From NCBI GenBank assembly GCA_027627225.1, contig CM051024.1, positions 41,873,225 through 41,937,224 on the forward strand: DNA of 64,000 bases. Direction: 5' to 3'. A model generated the notes under the pieces. The model was not told where the DNA came from, did not search any database, and saw only the letters and a program-made list of their open reading frames with translations. Below, piece by piece: positions 25,816 to 38,469 of the stretch; position 1 is the first letter of the stretch; each line of letters begins with the position of its first letter. The position numbers were made by a program, and so were the translations under genes. Source of the DNA: Congeria kusceri (Eukaryota > Mollusca > Bivalvia > Myida > Dreissenidae).

Positions 25816-26552
25816 GTTTTTATATATATTACATTCAAAAATGACTGAAATTTACATACGTTTAATTGCAACGCTTTCGCTCACTGCCAACTATTATAAC
25901 GCGTGATTGCTGTTACTTCCGCACACTTGCAGACTTAAACCGTCCGTACTATATGATCCTTGAAACTAATATCGTGTAAGGAAAAAAAGCTTAATTTATA
26001 TAGACACATCAACCGTAGAATAATATGATTTACATTATTCTGCTATCGAACATATTGAAAATATCAATTATTGTCATATTTCTTTATAATAATTATTGAT
26101 AGAGATTACACTATTTGAGGGCTCAAACCTATAAAAAGACACCATGCATACATGAACTGTAATCTATTGAATATCAAGTATGCTAGGCACGATTATAAGT
26201 AGCAAGTTTTTTTTAAAATATAAATTATAATAAATTTCAATGGATGCATATTTTAAATACCCGGAATATTATTTAGCGAATGACTACAATACTTGTGAAC
26301 CCTCAGATGACAACCCAGTTCATTGAATAGGACCGCAAGAGTTGGAAAGGGTTTGTGCAGAGTTGTTGCTTTTTCCCACTTCTGCTGCGCAAAATATTTA
26401 CCGTACGTTCAATCATATTTCATTACACTATTTTGTAATTTATCGGATCCGTGGTCTTAAACGACCTAGCTTTATATGTCAGGTTTGAGACCCGCTAACC
26501 CTAGATCCTGCTACATGCTACTACACTCGTCTTTCGCCGAAAACGTTAAGCC

Positions 26553-26568
26553 GGGGGGGGGGGGGGGG
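26553..26568 (+). repeat. Poly-G run
   Basis: Sixteen consecutive G; a second G-rich run lies at about 26813-26829 in a local duplicate, and an eight-G run at the matching site in copy B (34493-34500). Length differs between all three, as expected for a slippage-prone or quadruplex-prone tract. Confidence 0.9.
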
Positions 26569-27520
26569 TAGGGCAGTGTTCTAGTTCATAGTATTTTCTT
26601 GTTGTGGTAAATTTCTAACTTAACGTTTTCAATTAAAAGTAAGAGCGTTGAAATTTCCATCTGAATTAACTATATCCCGGTCTATGACATTTTATATAGA
26701 ATTGATTACAAACGTATGCATTTACAAATGTTCATAATTCAGACTTGCTAACCCTAGATCCTGCTACATGCTACTACATTCGTCTTTCGAATGAAACTTT
26801 AACCCGGGTGTGTGTGTGGGGGGGGGGAGGCAGTGTACTAGTTCATAGTCTTTTCTTGACAACATTTAATGTTTTTTATAAAGAATTGATTACAAATTTA
26901 TGTATCAACAAATAATGAATCAGATATGTTTAGGTGGTATAACAACTAACCGATAAGCCAGATATGATGCCTACACCATTTAGCGTTGTCTAAATATTAC
27001 AATCTTTCGGAATCATATTATGAAGTCACTGTTTTCAACACAATCAAACAGCGCAAATTCAAACAAAATTAGTGCGTTTGATAAAAAAAAATTAATCATC
27101 GTATTCATTTGGTAGTTTGAATAAAAAATAATGAATAGAGAAACAAACTGTAGAAATATATTCGGTACCAAATTGAATATAGAACATAGATTACACGAAA
27201 TGCATACATTTTAAGACCTTTCATTTTATGTTTACACAGGACGTGCAAAAAGACGAAATTCTGACAGGAATTGCCATTGTCAATCATCTATAAAATTAAT
27301 CCCAATCCCAATACCAGGCTAGCTGATATTGCTTGTAATATCATAAGCTGTATATGACAGCAATTAAAAGGAATAAGAACTAATACATTCATAATGTTGA
27401 TCCAGTTTGCATTTTGATCTATGAAGAATCTATATAAATTGATAAAAAAATAACAATTATATATACAGAAAACAAACGATATTTACATACAATTATGCAG
27501 TAATCATAATGCATGAAACT

Positions 27521-27856
27521 TAGTACATGTATAATTTAACATTATCTGGAAACGGACACAATGACCCTGATAAGTTGACAGAAATTTAACGAAAATGAAC
27601 ACGTCTGAAATGTCGCAAAAATCTTGCAAAAAAATGAAGCACCCAATATACTGCCACACATAAATGCGAACTATGTTACTAATTGTTAAAGTCTACCTTA
27701 TTATTGTATCGAATACTGAATACACAGATTGACTTCTTTTCCTCTAATATCAATATATTACAAGTGTGTTGGTTAAGTATCGGCCATTATCAGCCCGTGC
27801 CTGACCCTATAGTTGTTACATGTATAACGTAGTGAATGCGGCAGATACGAACCCGA
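27521..27856. other. Spacer between duplicated segments, nothing recognised
   Basis: No feature supported. Confidence 0.5.
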
Positions 27857-28364
27857 CCAATATTTTCAAACTCAGTACAAAAACATAAATATTATGGTTT
27901 CTAATAAAATTTGGATACCGCAATTCTAATTTCATGTTTTTGTTTCTTTCTTTAAAATTATCATATTGTAAAATAATTTATATTAATATTATCTGAATGA
28001 ATTATTTACTTTTTCTAACAATTAATCCCACTATTTATAATTAGATATGCACACATATCCTTTTTGCCAAAAGAATCACATTTTAGCATAATCATGTGGA
28101 ACAATCTGCTTATGGATTTAAGAAAATAAAAGACGATCATTCAAAAGTGCATATACAATAATTGCTTAAAAATGTCAAATAGATGTAACACTTGTTATAG
28201 ATCTATATTAAAATCGATTTAATTATTATTATTATGTTATTATATTTTATTATTATGAATATGTATCAAGTCCATATGAAAATAAGATATGTTTTTGTCA
28301 TGACAAATATGATGTCTTATATGTCATCTTCGTTGAATAAAAGTATGATTAATATTATACGGTT

Positions 28365-28625
28365 CTTCTTCTTCTTCTTCTTCATGTTTTTCTTCTTCTT
28401 CTTCTTCTTCTTATTATTGTTGTTGCTGTTGTTGTTGTTATAAATTAAAAAAATATTACATTTATTAGTATTAATATTTTATTATTATTATTATTATTAT
28501 TACAATAAAAAAAACTAATAAAAATAATAATACAAATAATAATAATGATAATAGTAATTTAAAAAATATTAAATATTATTATTATTATTATATAATAAAA
28601 TTATTATTATTATTATTATTATTAA
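28365..28625. repeat. TTC and ATT microsatellites
   Basis: TTC units at 28365-28411, then TTG/ATT units and ATT blocks to about 28622. The Phe/Leu-rich frame at 28234-28443 is an artefact. Confidence 0.95.
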
Positions 28626-28994
28626 ATACAATAAATACAAACAAATGTATTACTTTGAAAATGCCAAACGCATTCTAACGCAATTTTATTCATCTACATC
28701 AACATCATCAGCAGCAGCAACAACACATGTTTAAGGAGATCATTAGATTAGCAGAATTAGTTGTAGTAGCGGTGGTAGAAGTGATTATTAGAAGAACTAT
28801 TGTAGTTTTGTTGAACGTAAATTAACGTAGACATGTATTTACAGCAAGATAATATAATAAAGAATAATCTTGTTTGGAAAATTGGAAGGCAGTGAAATGT
28901 GCCTTAAGGGCGAACAATACCGTATGAAACTAAACATTGTTGTAGCAGATATATATTTAAAATGTCTTTAACATCCATGAACCAAAAGGCTGAA

Positions 28995-29520
28995 TAGGAG
29001 GGATCCAAGCAGTGTCCGAGCTAGTTTTGTCGAGGTCAGGTGATCAAAAACGGCTATCGATTTGATGTTTTGGTGTAGATAAAATAAATGCTAATTTTAA
29101 TATCCGTGCTGCTAGTAGTTTAGTCGATTGTACACGTGATTTTAATTGGTCGGGCATTTCATGTATATAGACGTGTATGGAATGAAATCTTATTTTCAAT
29201 GTCCGCGCTATTTAGTTTTGTTGAGAACAGGTGGTCACAAATGGTCAGGATTTAGTGATTTCTAGCAGTACTGTATATATTATAATCGAAGGAATGTTAA
29301 TTTGATCTGCCCGAGCCAGTTCTGTTATGAGGAGGTGATCACAAATGACAAGGTATTTAATGATTTGTAGCATATATTATATTAAAATGAATACAAATTT
29401 TATAAGTGCGAGCTAGTTTTTTCAGCCACAAGTGATAAAATATAATATTATTGATATTATAATAGAATGGACGCTTATTTTTATTATCCGAGTTAGTTTT
29501 GTCGATTAAACGTTTCAAAA
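28995..29520 (+). repeat. ~100-bp tandem repeat (copy B, left part)
   Basis: Same unit family as 23455-25815 (GTCCGAGCTAGTTTTGTCGA, GGTGATCAAAAACGGC and related). About five units before the LINE insertion point. Confidence 0.75.
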
Positions 29521-29526
29521 TTATTC

Positions 29527-32500
29527 TCTTTTTTATTTTTATTTGTATTGCCTTTAAGCGTTACAACGCTCCTAACATGATATAATGAATACAACACACG
29601 ATGTAGACAATCAGATAACATACATTTTGTTAACAAACCAACAATGATAGAAGCTTTATGGTTTAATAAACGGTTACTGAAGTCAAATTTATAAAACAAT
29701 ACTTCTTAGTTTTTGAAATTATGTAAATTAACATTATTATGTAGTCAATCAGTTAATAAATACATGTTGTAAACCAATAAACAACTAAAGTTTTACGTTA
29801 TATAACATGTTAATAAAATAATATTCATAAAAATATCCATGTTTCATGTCTTTTCTGTAAATACATCATATATGACGCTACAATTGTAACAGTGTCTCAT
29901 ATATTAATTTGTTAGCAAAAAATATGTTTGTTTGTTTGGATTTTTCTCCGTATTCAACAGTATTTCAGTCGGCGGTCAGTTAACCTACTCACACTTTTCC
30001 TGGGTAAGCTGGTTTACCAGTACTGAGTGCACATACTTATGCCAGTAACTGACAACTGCCCTACTTGAATCAGACGTAGGGGGAGAATGGCCGTAGAAAT
30101 AATTTCATGACCAATCCCCACGAGCCGGGAATCGAAACAGCGATCCTCGGATTTGTAGTCCAGCGCTCTACCAACTGAGCAAGCCGCCCGACAGCAAACA
30201 AAATATATGTATTTTGGTAGATTTAACATTTCCTTCTTATTCCTTGTTTGCATTAATTGGTTTAATTTATTTAACGTGGGCCATCGACAGTAATATGATT
30301 TGAAATATTTGCGTCTCAGATCACCGTATAAAGGGCAAGTAAAATGAAAAAGATATTCGTTTTCGATTTGTCGAAAGTTACAAAGCTGACAAATTCGATT
30401 ATCACGAGTTATATTTGTATATCGACCGCGTTCAAGCTCTAAAGTATGTGAAGATACTCTGAATCGTGCAAACGCAATTCTAAATTTTATTTCTTGAAAA
30501 GTATTTAAAAAGGGTTCAAAGTGAAATTCGTTGTTAAAACGAGCATATGTTTCTAATCTGGATGAAATGTTAATTGAATTGTACCAACTCTATTTCTGAT
30601 TGTCAGTGAGTCGCTGTTTTATTAAGTTGAAAGCATATATTTCGTTATTTGATTCCGAAAGATTTGTCTGATCTACCTTTATATATGAGAGCCCCAATTG
30701 ATCTTACACGCAATTTAAATGATGCGCCCAGTTTTGGTTGTTAAAGGTATTATTATTTTCTGCATCATTATACAACATAACATATGCCTGCTTTATGAGG
30801 CTGTCATCAATTGATTTATTAATTTGAAACCAATATTTAACTATTCGTAATTTTCTTATTAATGATAATAGAAGTCTGTCTAATTCTCCATATAAACAAG
30901 ATACATTCATTGACTGATTTACGCATAATAATTTACGAAGAAATGTTTAATGAATGGTTTCTATATATGTCTTTCCCAGGACAGAATCCCCACACGTCTG
31001 AGAAATAGTTAAGTATGGGTGACACGAGTTTGTCAAATACATTTATTTTTTCCTGGGTTTCAAAGGAGTATTGATTGCAAATTGAAAATAATATATGCAT
31101 ACCTTTGGTTGCATATTGAGCTATCGATTTTTGAGTTCGGTATCAGTTACCGTTCTTCAATAAATGGACGTCTAAGTATTTAAACGACTCGATGGTTTCT
31201 AGATCTTCATTATGGGATTTAAATGTTCGCTGAGCTCGTTCGAATATCAATATTTTTGTTTTATTTGTGTTAATTTTTAAGCTCCATTGGTTACAGTAAT
31301 GTTCCATATCGTTTAACATTGACTGCAGTGAATTCGGTTATGTGAAGAATAAAACTTGATAACAGGCGAATAACATAAAGAAGAAGTTAGTCTCATTGAT
31401 ATAAACAATTCCTTCGGTGTTCCAATTAATGTGTTTCATTATATCGTTGACAAAAATCATGAACAGTGGACTTGAACACGGGTCTCCTTGTTTGACTCCT
31501 ATTGATGAGTATATGAAATCTGACGTTTATTATTGTATATTAAAGCTGATTTGACAGAAGAGTACATTGCCTGGACGGCTTTCGCCATTTTTGTTTTTAT
31601 TTTCTCAGCTTTAAGCGTTGTCCATACAAATATCGATTAATTTTATTGTAACATTTTTCGTAAACAATAAATGCAGCATATAATTTTTTGACCTGAATTT
31701 AGATTTGTGTTGACAATAGTATCAAGTACACAGATGCAATCAATGGTACTTTTACCATTTTGGTAGCCAAATGGGTATTACGATATTTTATTGTACTTTT
31801 CTGACCACTTTCATGTTCAGCAATATCTGAGAATAATGTTTTGAGAGAATACTATTTAGCGTTATACCTCCTTAAAAATGGGAACAGCATACCCTATTCC
31901 ACACGATTCTGGATATACTGAATTATCAAACAAGGAGCTAATGTCACTCTCAGGTGTGATTTAATTGTTTTATATGCCGTTTTAACAATTTACGCGGGTA
32001 TTTCATCATGTCCGCTAGACTGTTATTATTTTGTTTAAAAACTGCTATTTTTATTTCATTGTCGGTTATGAATGAATCGAGTTCCTCTGAAATCGATGCA
32101 CAATTAAATTTTGTATCACATTCTTCGGTCGCGCCCGATGCCTCGCCGTATAGCGAATTAAAATAATCGATAATTTGTGAATGGAATTATTTTTAGATGT
32201 GTCACGTATATTATTATAACATTTTAAATTAATTTCGAAAACTGTCTAGGCTTTTTATTTCCAGACGATGCGCTTCGTGAATTTTGTATTAATTTTCCCT
32301 AGTTCTACCTACGAATTTTATTATTTTTAGTTCTGCTTTTAACAAAATGTAACCTTGTAAAAGTATTGCTTGTTTTATTAAATTTTTCGTTGGCATTTTT
32401 AAAGTTCAATATTGCCTTCTCGCTAGTAGTATCAAACCACAATGGTTTATTTGATTTGCGCGCATTTTGCTATTTTGTTCGTTTTACTCTTTTCCCATAT

Positions 32501-33342
32501 ATCTTGGTGTTACATGTGTGAAGAGTATTCGTTAGAATCTGAATTTTCTTTTCGAACAGAGTATCTGGGTAATGAATATCGTTAAGTGTGTTCGCATTAC
32601 TTTCTAAACAAACTAGAATTTTTTGTTCGAATACTATTTTCGTTAATACGTAATCGCTTGTTTCTGTACATTAATTTTGTGTATTCTGCCCGCTTTTGTG
32701 ACACTGATGCACAGTCCTGCGTGATCAGAAAATTTCGACCAATCAAGCACCTCAAAATTACGAATGTATTTACAGTTATGTGATTGTAGTAATAAATAGT
32801 CGGTGACACTTTGCCCTCGTTGAACACTCAATAGAAAGTTTCACGCTTTGTCGCCGGGCAAACTACCGTTAGCGATAATATTATTGGTCGTTACGCACAT
32901 TGATACTAGTTTTCGACCGCTGCTGTCAATTACGTGATCTTGATTACATATTTTTTTGTAAACAAACATGTGTATTCGAAGTATAGTATGTTTAATTATA
33001 AAGACAAATGTTTGTCATATTCTATTGTATCAAACAGATGGCCTGTTTTAGCGTTAAAATCTCCAATTATATATGTTTGACCAAGTATTAATATTTTTCT
33101 ATGCACCATTTTCAACTTCTTCGAAAAAATCAACATTTGTCCATATAGTACATTTATCCTACTAGTGGAATATAACAAAAACATAAAAATACAGTTTCAT
33201 TGAAGTTAAAAAGTGATGCATCTTGTTTGATACAAGCAATGCCATATTTGTTTGTCACTACTAAAGAAATGTATTGTTTAATGTTATTTTTAATATAAAT
33301 AGAAATACCTCCAGCATAACGTCCTTTTCTTATTTCTTGCTT
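29527..33342 (-). mobile_element. Non-LTR retrotransposon (LINE), degenerate, with nested SINE
   Basis: Minus-strand element flanked by ATTATTC at 29520-29526 and 33343-33349, inserted in the ~100-bp tandem repeat. From its 5' side: endonuclease pieces (GGISIYIKNNIKQY at about 33300; GDFNAKTG at about 33040; SDHAGLCIS at about 32720), reverse transcriptase pieces (GYQNGKSTIDCI near 31760; GVKQGDPCSSPLFMIFVND at about 31442-31500, the conserved block before the active site; a damaged FADD-type block near 31370), and a C-terminal region with ELERGRYTNITRDNRICQLC and Cys-His residues near 30400. The frame is broken repeatedly, so it is dead. The 3' end is A/T-rich (29527-29545). The element type resembles jockey/I-group LINEs with an APE-type endonuclease; the clade is not certain. 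Confidence 0.9.
29927..30196 (-). mobile_element. tRNA-derived SINE nested in the LINE
   Basis: Minus-strand copy of the family at 20754. The tRNA-like head (GCTCAGTTGGTAGAGCGCTGG near 30178, B box GTTTCGATTCCCGGC near 30130) is followed by the same conserved body and a TTTGG/AAACAAACAAACA tail at 29927-29940. AGCAAAAAATATG and AGCAAACAAAATATATG on the two sides look like an imperfect target-site duplication, placing the insertion after the LINE. More complete than the first copy. Confidence 0.88.
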
Positions 33343-33349
33343 ATTATTC

Positions 33350-33745
33350 AGGGATTTCATGATTTCTGGTAGTTATTATTATTGAATGATTTATAATTTT
33401 AATTGTCCGAGCTAGTTTTGTGGATTACACATGATCCAAAATTGTCAGGGATTGAATGATTTCTAGTAAATATTACAACAGAGTGAATGACAATCTTAAT
33501 TTCCGGGCTAGTTTTGTCTTTACACGTGATAAACAATGGCCAGGGATTTAATGATTTCTATATACTAGATATTACTAGGCTTAATCATGCTTATAATGTG
33601 CGAGCTAGTTTTGCGGATTGTACGCGATCAAAAGGACCAGGGATTTAATTTTGTAATATAGATATTAATTTAATGAATGCAGATTTAATATCTTTCATTT
33701 AGTTTTGTTCAATTATACGTGATTAAAAATGGCCAGGGATTTACT
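33350..33745 (+). repeat. ~100-bp tandem repeat (copy B, right part)
   Basis: Continuation of the array after the LINE: about four units with GCTAGTTTTGTGGATTACAC, GGCCAGGGATTTAATG and related words. Confidence 0.75.
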
Positions 33746-35280
33746 GTTTTTATAAATATATTACATTAAAAAATGAAATAAATTTTCGTACGTTTAATTG
33801 CAACGCTTTCGTTCATTGCCAACTATTGTAACGCGTAATTGCTGTTACTTCCGCACACTTGAAGACCTAAACCGTCCGTACTATATGATCCTTGAAACTA
33901 ATATCGTGTTAGGAAAAAAAGCTTAATTTATATATACACATGAACAGTAGGATAATATGAATTACATTATTCTGCTATCGAACATATTGAAAATATCAAT
34001 TATTGTCATATTTCTTTATGATAATTATTGATAGAGATTACACTATTGGAGGGTTCAAACCTAAAAAAAGACACCATGTATATATTAATTGTAATCTATA
34101 GAATATCAAGTATGCTAGGCACGATTATAAGTGCCAAGTTTTTTTAAATATAAATTATAATACATTTTAATGGATGTTTATTTTAAATACTCGGAATATT
34201 TTTATCGAATGACTACACTACTTGTGAACCCTCAGATGACAACCCAGTTCATTGAATAGGACCGAAAGAGTTGGAAAGGGTTTGTGCAGTGTTGTTGCTT
34301 TTTCCCACTTCTGCTGCGCAAAATATTTACCGTATGTTCAATCATATTTCATTACACTATTTTGTAATTTATCGGATCCGTGGTCTTAAACCAACTAGCT
34401 TTATATGTCAGGGTTGAGACCCGCTGACCCTAGATCCTGCTACATGCTAACATGCTACTACACTCGTCTTTCGAATGAAACGTTAACCCGGAGGGGGGGG
34501 GCAGTGTACTAGTTAATAGTCTTTTCTTGGCAACATTTAATGTTTTTCTTTAATAAAGAATTGATTATAAATGTATATGTATCTACGAATAAGTAATCAT
34601 ATACACCATTTAACGTTGTCTAAATATTACAATCTTTCGAAATCATATTATGAAGTCACTGTTTTCAACACAAACAAACAGCGTAAATCCAAACAAAATG
34701 ATTATGTTTGATAAAGATAAAAATGAATCACTGTATTCGTTTGGTGTGTGAACTTTGAATAAACATACAAAACACTGTAGAAATATATTTGGTCCCAAAT
34801 GGAACATGAATACACTAAATGCAGAAATTTTAAGACCAATCATGTTATATTTACACAGGACGTTCAAAAAGACGAAATTCTGACAGGAATTGCCCCTGTC
34901 AAAGATCTATAAAATTAATCACAATCCCTATCCCAGGCTAACTGATATTGCTTGTAGTATCATAAGCTGTATATGAATGCAATTAAAAGGAATAAGAACT
35001 AATACATTCATATTGTTGATCCATGTTGCATTTAGATATATAAAGAATCTATATAAATTGATATAAAATAAAAATTATGCATACAGAAAACAAACGACAT
35101 TTACTCCGTATCATATGCAGCAATCAAAATGCACGAAACTTCAAATACGTGCATTTCAGTGAAAACTTTCTCAAGCTACAGTACAGTTGTTTATAGTATG
35201 CATGCGCATAGCGGTACTTCATGTACATTTCATTCATATCGATTTTATTACTACTAATAATATTCCAGCGCTCACGAAAA

Positions 35281-35616
35281 GTGTCACGGTGACCAATTTT
35301 TATAATAATTCTACCCACCTGATGAAGATGTTTTGTATTGTCAGAACATGTATTTAAATGGTGAATTAAATATTATGTATAATGCATTAAATGTACCATT
35401 TACTGATCAGGAAATTATGAAAGCCTATAAACAGATACATCCCGCGCCCACGAAAAGTGTAATGGTGACCAATTTTTATAATAATTTCACCAGCCTGGTG
35501 AAGATGTTTTGTACTTTCAGGACATCTATTTAAATGGTGAATGAAGTAGTATGTTCAATGAATTAAATGTACCATTTACTGATTAGGACATTATGAAAGG
35601 CTCTAAATAGATACAT
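35281..35616 (+). repeat. 176-bp tandem duplication inside the LINE remnant
   Basis: Two copies (35281-35443 and 35457-35616) share GGTGACCAATTTTTATAAT, TGAAGATGTTTTGTA, TTTAAATGGTGAAT and ATTAAATGTACCATTTACTG. The copies have diverged moderately, so the duplication is not recent. Confidence 0.85.
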
Positions 35617-36845
35617 CAGCTAGACCTGGTTATCTACTTAATTATTTGGTATTTAAAGTAGTATATTTTAAAATAGGGTGTGAACTTTTATTACCACGTG
35701 AATGTGGACAATTTGATGTGAGGGTTTTATTGTTCCTATACATAAAGAAACAAAGATGGATGATGTAAAAACATTTAGGAAATTGGGCTGAAACAGTATA
35801 ATGTATATATATATATATATATAGTCTCAGGCAGGATTCAGACAAAATATGGGAACGATTAATATTATGTTTGTATTACCAATTAAAAGAAAAAAAGAGA
35901 ATGTATGATGTATCTGCTGACTTTACTGAAACGTTCGATTACCTTGTGAGAGATCATTTGGCACAAATTGTCCAAGCCAAGCGTTCGAGAAAAGATGATT
36001 AATTTCATTAAATCTATGAATGCAAATGTTAAGTGAAGTTTTAAGTTAGGTCATACGTTGTAATGAAGATTTCTCGTGTTTATTTTGATTAAGACAGGTT
36101 TCATCATTATCACCCTTTTACGGTATATTCTATTAATTTGAATGACTAGAGGAATATTATATTTTAAATGGCGTTAATGCTATTAATATTGGTTTGTTGT
36201 AATTGTTTTGCTATTGTATGCAGACGACATTGTAATTACGTCTGAATCTGAGGAAGATTTAAAGAAAGGCTTTGTGTTTATTATAAGAATACTGTGATAG
36301 GTGGAAACTATTTGTGAATTCAAATAAAATTAACGTAATGCTTTTAGACAAAAGGTGGCCAGTTAAGGAGAAATATGAACTTTTAATACAAAGGACATGC
36401 ATTGGAAATTATTAAAACTTGTACAAACTTGAGAATTGTATTTATTACATGAGGATCATTTGCAAATACTTTTGAAACACTTGCAGGCCAGGCTTCAAAA
36501 GCTGTTTTTAAATTAAATTCACATTTAATGTACTTTAATCTCAATACATACCAAGTAACAGTTATTTGATATACTTGGTGTACCCAATTTAAATTACGGA
36601 TCAGAGGTTTGGAGTTAAATACAGTCTATGACACTAAAAGAGCTAATTTAATTGTTTGAACATAAAAAATAGGTGTGAAATTTCCAAACCCCAAATAATT
36701 GCGTATCTGGAAAACTTGGTAGAACTTCTCTGATTACCAAAAGAGCTTGTAAAGTGATAAGTTACTGGTTAAAGGTTGTTCAGTTAGATGTGCATGAGTA
36801 TTTTAAGTGTATTTATTTACATATGTGTAACAATTGTATGAGTAT
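35281..36845 (+). mobile_element. Second non-LTR retrotransposon remnant (reverse transcriptase)
   Basis: Plus-strand reverse transcriptase pieces in broken frames: LNVPFTDQEIMKAYKQ (about 35387), ADFTETFDYLVRDHL (about 35919, motif A type), a degraded block ending in the conserved YSINLND-type sequence near 36125, and LLYADDIVITSESEEDLKKGF-type sequence at about 36220-36272 containing the catalytic YADD. Downstream the 'connection' and C-terminal regions are still traceable (to about 36840). Multiple stops and frameshifts: inactive. It lies immediately right of copy B. Confidence 0.85.
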
Positions 36846-36847
36846 TT

Positions 36848-36886
36848 AAGGAAAACAATGATGCAAAGCATCATAGGGCGCCGTAC
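36848..36886 (+). repeat. 39-bp inverted repeat, left end
   Basis: Matches the reverse complement of 41369-41407 at 35 of 39 positions. Contains a perfect inner inverted repeat (ATGATGC-AAA-GCATCAT) followed by GGGCGCCGTAC. It may mark the end of a 4.56 kb mobile unit, or be a separate dispersed hairpin motif. Confidence 0.6.
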
Positions 36887-36954
36887 AAAAGCAAACGTAA
36901 AGAGTAAAGAGAAATGAGAACCATGTATTAAATTAAAGTAAATTTTCATTCTAG

Positions 36955-37270
36955 GGTTATTAATACAATATACATTTATCCTGGGGCTGTTATTAAATAA
37001 CTACTTTGGAAACACGAAACTGTGACTTATGTTAAATATAAATTCCATTGTTATGTAATGTCCGTAAATTTAAATGATCTTACCACCGCATGAAGCCAAC
37101 ATTAAATTAAAGTAACGATGCATGATGTGGTTAAAATAACAGTAAACCCATTTTATCATGGGGCTGTTATTGTAAGGCTACTTTAGAAACACGAAACTAT
37201 GAAGAAAAAACTTATGTTTAAGATAAATTCCATTGTTATGTAAATTATCTTACCACCTCATGTTTTTCAT
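36955..37270 (+). repeat. Two direct copies of a ~150 bp repeat
   Basis: Both copies contain ATxxATxxTGGGGCTGTTATT, CTACTTTxGAAACACGAAACT, ATAAATTCCATTGTTATGTAA and ATCTTACCACCxCATG. Copies begin near 36960 and 37145; a weaker third trace (CCCCATGTTTTCACCAGTGATAC) lies near 38475. Confidence 0.7.
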
Positions 37271-37556
37271 CAATGATACTTGTATAATCTAAACAATTTA
37301 CGTAGACATGTATATTTTAAGATTTTTCCGACATGTAATAGCGGGAATTAGTACAAGTGAGCTCTCAAACAATTATTTATTCTATGTATACCAAATAAAA
37401 ACAATCGACTGGACACATTCATCACATGTAAATAATGATTTGACTAATGATACTCAAAACAAATGTTTGTGCGTATAATTATAATAGTAAACAATGAACT
37501 TATAATAAGAACATAAAGTAAAACTAACCATAATTAAATGAAATGTTTGGAATTAG

Positions 37557-38455
37557 ATAACGACGTATTTCGATGCTTCAGCCGATCTGGCATCTCTACA
37601 GAAGTTAAGAGAAAAATGTAATTCCAAATAATTCGTAATGAAACTGCTATTCAAATAAACATGCATGGTGTATTTATACATAGAAATTCTACACTCATTG
37701 TTATTTGTATTGTGTATGATTTTCTGGATGATTGCTAAGTTGTTGCTAGTATTTTAACACAATTGATACATCCTGCATTACAAAAACATATTGATTATGT
37801 TGGGCATTCTAAATTAAAAGAAAATTCGGCAAGTCAAACTGTATTAAATGTATATACAGTTGTTAATTAAGTATTTACTATGTACATTTATTTCACAGGC
37901 GATGGAAACAAGAAAGATAAAGTTCACTCCGACAAAACACGTAAGTTCCGTTCTTAAACAATATGTACGGATACATTCTTCGCGTTCGTGTAATATCTTG
38001 TCAAACATGTGTACGATATCACTATTTATAGGAATGAATGTATAACGTACAATTAAAATGTTATGTCCGGAAACAATGCACTATTAACACACGATTGTCA
38101 AAAAGTGTGAATACTATTGGTGATGGATCACGTTTTATCGTGACCAGAAACCAGTTTTTGTGTTTGAAAAAGAAGCAAGAAATGTCTTTTAAGAAGAAAA
38201 TCGGCGTTGATGATAATCTTGAGATGTCATTTTTTGCTCTAAATATAATACAAGAGGACCAAGATGTTCGGTCACGTGACTTCTCGGACCCCAGATTTGT
38301 CGGTCCCTACACAGGAGACTTCTCCGACCCCAGAAGTTTTGGTCCCTACTAAGGAGACTTCTCGGACACTAGATTTTTCAGACACCATAAGAAAACGTAT
38401 CGGCCCCCAAATTAATTTGAGATCAACTCAATTGTTATTAATATCTATACCGTGA
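37557..38455 (+). CDS. Possible three-exon gene fragment, unknown protein
   Basis: Three segments have acceptor/donor signals and compatible phase: 37557-37617 (reads ITTYFDASADLASLQKLREK), 37899-37940 (acceptor TTTCACAG, donor GTAAGT; reads DGNKKDKVHSDKT) and 38382-38455 (acceptor TTTTTCAG; reads TIRKRIGPQINLRSTQ... to TGA). The stop at 38453 abuts an AATAAA at 38455-38460. The middle exon is also open in another frame (METRKIKFTPTKH), so the assignment is not unique. No start codon exon and no family were found. Could be the 3' end of a small gene within the inverted-repeat-bounded unit. Confidence 0.3.
38278..38381 (+). repeat. 39-bp minisatellite (2.7 units)
   Basis: Units starting at 38278, 38317 and 38356 with consensus GACTTCTCGGACCCCAGA followed by TTTGTCGGTCCCTACACAGGA. 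Thirteen codons per unit (DFSDPRFVGPYTG) in one frame, with a stop at the end of unit two. Confidence 0.85.
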
Positions 38456-38469
38456 ATAAACCGATCACA

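Larger units (their letters stand above)
27857..35140 (+). repeat. Segmental duplication, copy B
   Basis: Second copy of the 21850-27520 segment in direct orientation. It is longer because a 3.8 kb LINE (29527-33342) sits in it. It lacks the copy-A retroposon. The right end of homology is near the ATGCACGAAACTT motif at about 35130. Confidence 0.85.
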
